A stretch of DNA of 60,226 nt from Arcobacter_B sp049472135 (lineage in GTDB: Bacteria; Campylobacterota; Campylobacteria; Campylobacterales; Arcobacteraceae), in contig NZ_JBMOVV010000016.1 in the NCBI RefSeq assembly GCF_049472135.1, positions 1 to 60,226 of the forward strand. Direction: 5' to 3'. Position 1 is the first letter of the stretch; every line of letters starts with the position of its first letter. Positions 55,508 to 60,226 of the stretch are shown here, in pieces. The translations under genes were made by a program, and so were the position numbers. A model generated the notes under the pieces. The model saw only the letters and a program-made list of their open reading frames with translations. It had not been told where the DNA came from and made no database searches.

Positions 55508-58500
55508 TTACTCAATCTCTAAATTACCATCTAGTGGTGTTGTTGTTTTAATATATAAATTTCCATCAATTTCACTAATTTCTACTTCATTTCCTGCTTG
55601 GAATGGAGTGCTTGAAGATACTGTACTATCTACATTACTTTGTTCACCAGTTGATAAATCAACTCTTACGAACTTAGTAGTAGTTTCACCTGTAGCATTA
55701 GTTGATACAACTGCTTTATAGATATATCCATCTTTTTTTACTTCTGATGTAGTTTCTACATTTCCACTTTCATCACTTCTAACTGATGAGTTTGCAACTT
55801 TTGAAGTGGCTGTAGATGTTTTACTCACTGTATTGTTTACTACTTCATGAGTTACAGTTCCATCATTATTTAACTTTAATCTAATAGTATTATCACTATT
55901 TGAAGAAACAATATCTCCATCATCTTCTACATTTGTAGTTGAACCTACATTTTTATTTTCAAGTGAGGCTGAACCTGTAGTTGATTGAAGTGTTGATTTA
56001 GTTGTACCATCTGTATTTAAATATACATTTACAATTTTTTCAGCAACTTCAACAATACTTCTAATACTTCCTTGAGAAACTATTGTATCAACTGTATTTA
56101 AAATAGTTGATGCAAATGTAGAGAATGTTTGAGTTGTTTGACTATTTGCACTTGTACTAACTTGTGTTCCATTAGTTGTAGTTCCAGCATTTACAAATGT
56201 ATTTGAAGATGCTGTTTCTATTTTATTTTGTAATACTTGGAAAGTAAACTCTTTTGTTGTTGTTTCACTTCCTTTTGTAATAGTTGCTGTTAATACAACT
56301 GTTTTATTTGCATTTGCATCTCTTAATACATCACCTTCATTTGTTATAAATGCAGTATTTGAAGAAGACCAAGAAATAGTTGAACCATTTGCTCCTGTTG
56401 TTGGTAGTGGCTTAGCTAAATTGTAAATAATAGAATTTTTATCTGTATTCTCTCCTAAAAGTGACTCTATAGTTAATAACTGTGTATCTTTAGTAACAGA
56501 ATTTAAATCACTTGTTTCTTCTTTTAATACAGTAAGAGCAAATGTTTTACTTTCACTTCCTATTGTTGCTGTTAGTGTAACTTCTTTATCTTCAGTTGTA
56601 TTTCTAGTTACATATCCAGAGTATGGAGATATAACACTATCATCACTACTTGTCCAGATAATATCTTCACCTAAAATACTAGTAGGAAGATTTAGTTTTG
56701 AAATAATAGTTGCTTTAGAACTATTTTGTTCTTTTATAGTTTCAAATGTTAATTTACTTAAAGCTTCACTTGCTGAAACAGTACTTGGAAGAACTGTTAC
56801 TAAAAACTCTTTGTTAGTACTAAATTCACCTTTTGTGATATTTGCTGTAAGCATGATAGTTTTATTATCACTTCCTTGTGTAACTGCTCCATTTGTATCA
56901 ACTACATTACTATCAGTAGTTTCCCAAGAGATTATTGCATCACAAACAGAACTTATATCTGTTACTAAATCTAAGTTAGAGTTAAGTGCATTTTGGAAGC
57001 TATTATTAAGTTTTATAGTATCAAATATAAGTGCAGTTTTTGCATTTTCTACACACTGAGCATCACTTTGAGATTCTACAGTTATTTTAAATGACTCACT
57101 ATATGATAAACCTTGAGCATCTTTTGCCGTAATTGTTATATCTGCTTTTCCTGCATTATTTTCAGAAATAGTATATGTAAGTGTTGATTGACTTCCATAT
57201 GGTGCTGAAGGTATTACAATACTACTATTTGGTAATAGATTTTGATTTGAGCTTGTAGCAGTTAAACTTGTAACTTCCACATCATCCCAAATATCAAATG
57301 TTATCGTTTTATTTATTACACTTGAAGTTTGTTCATGTGTAATATCATCAATACTTGAAATAGTTGGTGCATCATTTACACCTGTAAGTGTATATGTAAA
57401 TGTTTTAGTTGTACTTTTTCCACCAACTGTTGAAGTTAAAGTAATAGTTACATTTCCATTTGCATTTTTCTGTGGAACTACTATTAGTTTTCCATCTCTT
57501 ATATATGCTGTTGCTATATTTTCATCCGATGAAGTTACAGCGTAAGTTGCAGTACTTGCATCTGAATCTATATCAGAAGTAGCTAAAGAAATAACTAATC
57601 CTTCACCATCTTCTACTTGTGTTTGATTACCTAAAGTTGTTGTTATTTCAGGTGCATCATCAACTGCTGTTACATTTACAGTCATTGTATATGCACTTGT
57701 AGAGTCTAAGTTTCCATCATTTACTTTAAATGTAAATGAAGAGTAAGAGCTTCCATTTTCATTTGCTACTGGTGTGTATGTTAGCTTTGAAATATCAGCT
57801 TTTAAGATACTTTGATTTACTACTACATCACTTGAATTTAACTGTAAGTTTCCTTTACTTGGTAAAGTAACTATCTTTATAGAGTTTAGAGTATTTGCGT
57901 TATCTACATCATTAAATGCAAAGTCTGTTGAAGCAAATGTTTTTGTTGTGTCTTCATTTATAGTAAAGCTGTTATTTGCTGAAGTTGGTGCTTCATTTAC
58001 ATCATTTATATTAACTGTAAGTGCTTGTGTATCACTTAGGCTTACTGTTGAATCATCTGAAGCTTTTACTGTAATACTATATGAAGATTTTGTTTCATAA
58101 TCTGGTGCTGTTTTAAAAGTAATAACACCTGTAGTTGAGTCAATATCAAAGGAACTTGCATCAGTTCCACTAATAGAGTAAGTTAAAGTTTGACCTAAAT
58201 CTGGATCAGTTGCGTCTATATCAACAACTGCTGTTTGGTTTTCATCTACACTTATAGTTGCTGTTGCATTTGAGCTATTATTTGAAATAGTTGGTGCTTG
58301 GTTATCTATAGTTGTAAATGCCCATGTTGTTTTATTTGAGATTCCTTCAAACAAGTTATCATTTACATCTTTAAAGGCTGTATTTGAGATAGTTACATAA
58401 TATCCTGTAACTAAATCAAGTTGTGTTGCTTTAGCTATTGTCACTGTTGTATTTGTTAATCCATTTATTGAATTAGGATTTTCTATAGTAATTTTACTAT

Positions 58501-60226
58501 CATTAATATCTATAGTTTCAACTAAGCCATCATCTGAAGTTTTATATATATTTATTGAACCTGTTGTTCCTTTTACTACTTCTTCACTAAACTCTATTTT
58601 TAAATCAGAATTTAATGCTGCGTCTGTACTATCTTTTACAGGTGTTAGTTTTACTACACTTGGGAAAATAGTAATAGCTTTTTGTGTTGCTGCGCTATTT
58701 GCATTTCCTACACTATCTGTAAATTTAGAAGCATTTACATCTATTGTTGCTTGTGTAGTTGTTGTATCATCTATAGTAAGTTTTGCTGTATATACTTTTG
58801 TATTTGATGTACTTTGAGTAAATTCACTTAAACTTCCTCCAACTACACTTATATCATCAACTATAAAGTCACTACTATTTTCTGATAAAGTAAATGTTAA
58901 ATCAATTACTTCACCATTTATAGCTGTACTTTTACTCTCTGTAATTGTTATAGTTGGTACTACAGCATCTACTAATACTGCTGTTGTTGAACCTATTGAA
59001 TTTAATGTAGTTGTTAAGTCATTTCCTGCAGAATCTTTAAGTGTTCCACTATTTGCAATTAAATTTCCAACTGCGACACCATCACTATCTAGATCTCCTG
59101 ATTGTACTGTATATCTAAATACTAATGCTGTAGTTCCACTTCCACTTACATATGTTGCTTGTCTTGTTGTTGAACCAATTGTGATTGCAATTTGTGGTGT
59201 TCCTCCACTTGTATTTACTGTTACATTTTCGCTGACATTTACTGTAAACTCTAAGTTATCTCCTGATACATATGTACCGTTTGTTGGTACACTTACACTA
59301 CTTACTGTTGGTGCTACTGCATCTACTAATACTGATGTTGTTGAACCTATTGAGTTTAATGTAGTTGTTAAGTCATTTCCTGCAGCATCTTTTAATGTCC
59401 CACTATTTGCACTTAAACTTCCAACTGCAATTCCATCACTATCCAAATCTCCAGCTTGTACTGTATATCTAAATACTAATGCTGTAGTTCCACTTCCACT
59501 TACATATGTTGCTTGTCTTGTTGTTGAACCAATTGTGATTGCAATTTGTGGTGTTCCTCCACTTGTATTTACTGTTACATTTTCGCTGACATTTACTGTA
59601 AACTCTAAATCATCTCCTGATATATATGTGCCATTTGATGGTACACTTACACTACTTACTGTTGGTACTTGATTATTTAAACTAGCATTTGTTGTATCTG
59701 CTGTTGTTGTAGTATTTCCTGCATTATCTGTAGCTACTACTGCTATATTTAAATTACTAGCAACTGTTGAACCTGACACTATTGTATATGTTGCTGTCCA
59801 TGTTCCACTTGAATTTGAAGCTGCTACAGAGCTTCCTCCACCAAATGCTGAGAAATCAACAGTTACTGAAGATACTGTATCACTATTATTATCTCCACCT
59901 GCAGTGTTATTCCAAGTTGCTGTAACAGTATCACCTACAATATATGTTCCAGCTGTACCACTTGCTCCACTTATTGAAATATTAGCATCACTTACAGTTG
60001 CTAATTCACTATCTACTGTAGCATTTGATGTATCTGCTGTTGTTGTAGTATTTCCTGCACTATTAGTAGCTTTTACTGATATATTTACATTTGTAGTATC
60101 TATAGAACCTGACACTATAGTATATGTCGCCGTCCATGTTCCACTTGAATTAGAAGCTGATACTGCACTTCCTCCACCAAATGCTGAGAAATCAACTGTT
60201 ACAGAAGAAATATCACTATTATTATC
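55508..60226 (-). CDS. Giant Ig/cadherin-repeat surface protein (5' partial)
   Basis: The frame stays open to the right edge (at least 1572 codons), so the N-terminus and secretion signal are outside the window. From the N side: two bacterial Ig-like repeats with GTYIVGDTVTATWNN and SVTVDFSAFGGGS (60226 to about 59675), two nearly identical 118-residue Ig-like repeats (59670-58967), a BapA-like Ig domain (about 58960-58670), a Big_5-like domain (about 58670-58310), a cadherin domain (58310-57990), a cadherin/VCBS-like domain (57990-57660) and two more beta domains to 57070. Then come three atrophied-Ig (aBig) domains (57060-56210) and a Thr/Ser-rich C-terminal part (56200-55508). Likely an adhesin or biofilm protein. 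No RTX motif or autotransporter barrel is seen at its C-terminus. Confidence 0.85.
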   Translation of the reverse strand, partial: DNNSDISSVTVDFSAFGGGSAVSASNSSGTWTATYTIVSGSIDTTNVNISVKATNSAGNTTTTADTSNATVDSELATVSDANISISGASGTAGTYIVGDTVTATWNNTAGGDNNSDTVSSVTVDFSAFGGGSSVAASNSSGTWTATYTIVSGSTVASNLNIAVVATDNAGNTTTTADTTNASLNNQVPTVSSVSVPSNGTYISGDDLEFTVNVSENVTVNTSGGTPQIAITIGSTTRQATYVSGSGTTALVFRYTVQAGDLDSDGIAVGSLSANSGTLKDAAGNDLTTTLNSIGSTTSVLVDAVAPTVSSVSVPTNGTYVSGDNLEFTVNVSENVTVNTSGGTPQIAITIGSTTRQATYVSGSGTTALVFRYTVQSGDLDSDGVAVGNLIANSGTLKDSAGNDLTTTLNSIGSTTAVLVDAVVPTITITESKSTAINGEVIDLTFTLSENSSDFIVDDISVVGGSLSEFTQSTSNTKVYTAKLTIDDTTTTQATIDVNASKFTDSVGNANSAATQKAITIFPSVVKLTPVKDSTDAALNSDLKIEFSEEVVKGTTGSINIYKTSDDGLVETIDINDSKITIENPNSINGLTNTTVTIAKATQLDLVTGYYVTISNTAFKDVNDNLFEGISNKTTWAFTTIDNQAPTISNNSSNATATISVDENQTAVVDIDATDPDLGQTLTYSISGTDASSFDIDSTTGVITFKTAPDYETKSSYSITVKASDDSTVSLSDTQALTVNINDVNEAPTSANNSFTINEDTTKTFASTDFAFNDVDNANTLNSIKIVTLPSKGNLQLNSSDVVVNQSILKADISKLTYTPVANENGSSYSSFTFKVNDGNLDSTSAYTMTVNVTAVDDAPEITTTLGNQTQVEDGEGLVISLATSDIDSDASTATYAVTSSDENIATAYIRDGKLIVVPQKNANGNVTITLTSTVGGKSTTKTFTYTLTGVNDAPTISSIDDITHEQTSSVINKTITFDIWDDVEVTSLTATSSNQNLLPNSSIVIPSAPYGSQSTLTYTISENNAGKADITITAKDAQGLSYSESFKITVESQSDAQCVENAKTALIFDTIKLNNSFQNALNSNLDLVTDISSVCDAIISWETTDSNVVDTNGAVTQGSDNKTIMLTANITKGEFSTNKEFLVTVLPSTVSASEALSKLTFETIKEQNSSKATIISKLNLPTSILGEDIIWTSSDDSVISPYSGYVTRNTTEDKEVTLTATIGSESKTFALTVLKEETSDLNSVTKDTQLLTIESLLGENTDKNSIIYNLAKPLPTTGANGSTISWSSSNTAFITNEGDVLRDANANKTVVLTATITKGSETTTKEFTFQVLQNKIETASSNTFVNAGTTTNGTQVSTSANSQTTQTFSTFASTILNTVDTIVSQGSIRSIVEVAEKIVNVYLNTDGTTKSTLQSTTGSASLENKNVGSTTNVEDDGDIVSSNSDNTIRLKLNNDGTVTHEVVNNTVSKTSTATSKVANSSVRSDESGNVETTSEVKKDGYIYKAVVSTNATGETTTKFVRVDLSTGEQSNVDSTVSSSTPFQAGNEVEISEIDGNLYIKTTTPLDGNLEIE
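58967..59670 (-). repeat. Tandem 354-bp direct repeat in the adhesin gene
   Basis: Two units (58967-59320 and 59321-59670) with a 354-base period (118 codons), differing at only a limited number of positions; a stretch of over 100 bases including cttgtcttgttgttgaacc is the same in both. Recent duplication or gene conversion; copy number may vary between strains. Confidence 0.85.

Noticed and set aside
58967..59670. Possible CRISPR-like repeat array
   Set aside because: The repeats are 354-base in-frame coding units without short palindromic repeats or unique spacers.
59181..59672. 163-aa plus-strand open frame with internal repeats
   Set aside because: It is an antisense shadow of the adhesin repeats, with no ribosome site and no independent codon signal.

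Overview
The window (about 60 kb, strongly AT-rich) comes from a free-living or host-associated member of the Campylobacterota, most probably Arcobacter in the broad sense (Arcobacteraceae). The grounds are the 16S rRNA gene at the left edge, a Wolinella-type di-haem fumarate reductase (frdCAB), a UbiD-family decarboxylase of the futalosine menaquinone route, a pair of dynamin-like GTPases like the Campylobacter jejuni pair, and the general codon and base usage. The assignment is by recognition of families, not by a database search.

Layout. 1-1.9 kb: 16S rRNA on the minus strand with a near-ideal promoter, a boxA-like site and a perfect 21-bp processing stem; the rest of the rRNA operon lies beyond the left edge. 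1.9-4.3 kb (minus): pabA, a GT-C type membrane protein and a pseudopilin. 4.5-10.4 kb (plus): a ferric-iron ABC importer (fbpABC) behind candidate Fur sites, followed by a large periplasmic-sensor diguanylate cyclase. 10.5-13.5 kb: menaquinone UbiD-like decarboxylase (minus) and a MalY/PatB aminotransferase (plus). 13.6-28.2 kb (plus): complete complex I, nuoA to nuoN, with nuoC and nuoD fused, true NuoE and NuoF, a short NuoG, and a citrate synthase gene inserted between nuoF and nuoG. 28.4-31.9 kb (plus): frdCAB. 32.0-36.4 kb (plus): two dynamin-like GTPases. 36.4-39.1 kb: GNAT acetyltransferase, YgjP-like metallopeptidase and sirohaem nitrite/sulfite reductase.

39.5-42.7 kb is the least explained part: two homologous small proteins (77 and 68 aa) flank a 2-oxoglutarate/Fe(II) oxygenase in a tight three-gene operon, next to a glutathione synthetase and a second (PhyH-type) oxygenase. 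42.7-46.9 kb: Tex, RidA and a methyl-accepting protein without a periplasmic domain. 46.9-52.4 kb (minus): a seven-gene run with a polar amino acid importer (ATPase, two tandem binding proteins, one permease with an odd extracytoplasmic insertion), MarC and LysE/ArgO-type membrane proteins and a NUDT6-like Nudix protein. 52.5-54.6 kb (plus): EamA transporter and a glycosyltransferase. 54.6 kb to the right edge (minus): a giant Ig/cadherin-repeat surface protein whose 5' end lies outside the window, then a small lipoprotein and an outer-membrane beta-barrel protein in the same operon.

Together the core of the window is respiratory and central metabolism (electron entry by complex I, menaquinone synthesis, fumarate/succinate turnover, citrate synthase) and iron and amino-acid transport. 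The most promising undescribed unit is the small protein - oxygenase - small protein operon at 39.5-40.7 kb; the adhesin-lipoprotein-barrel operon at the right end comes second.
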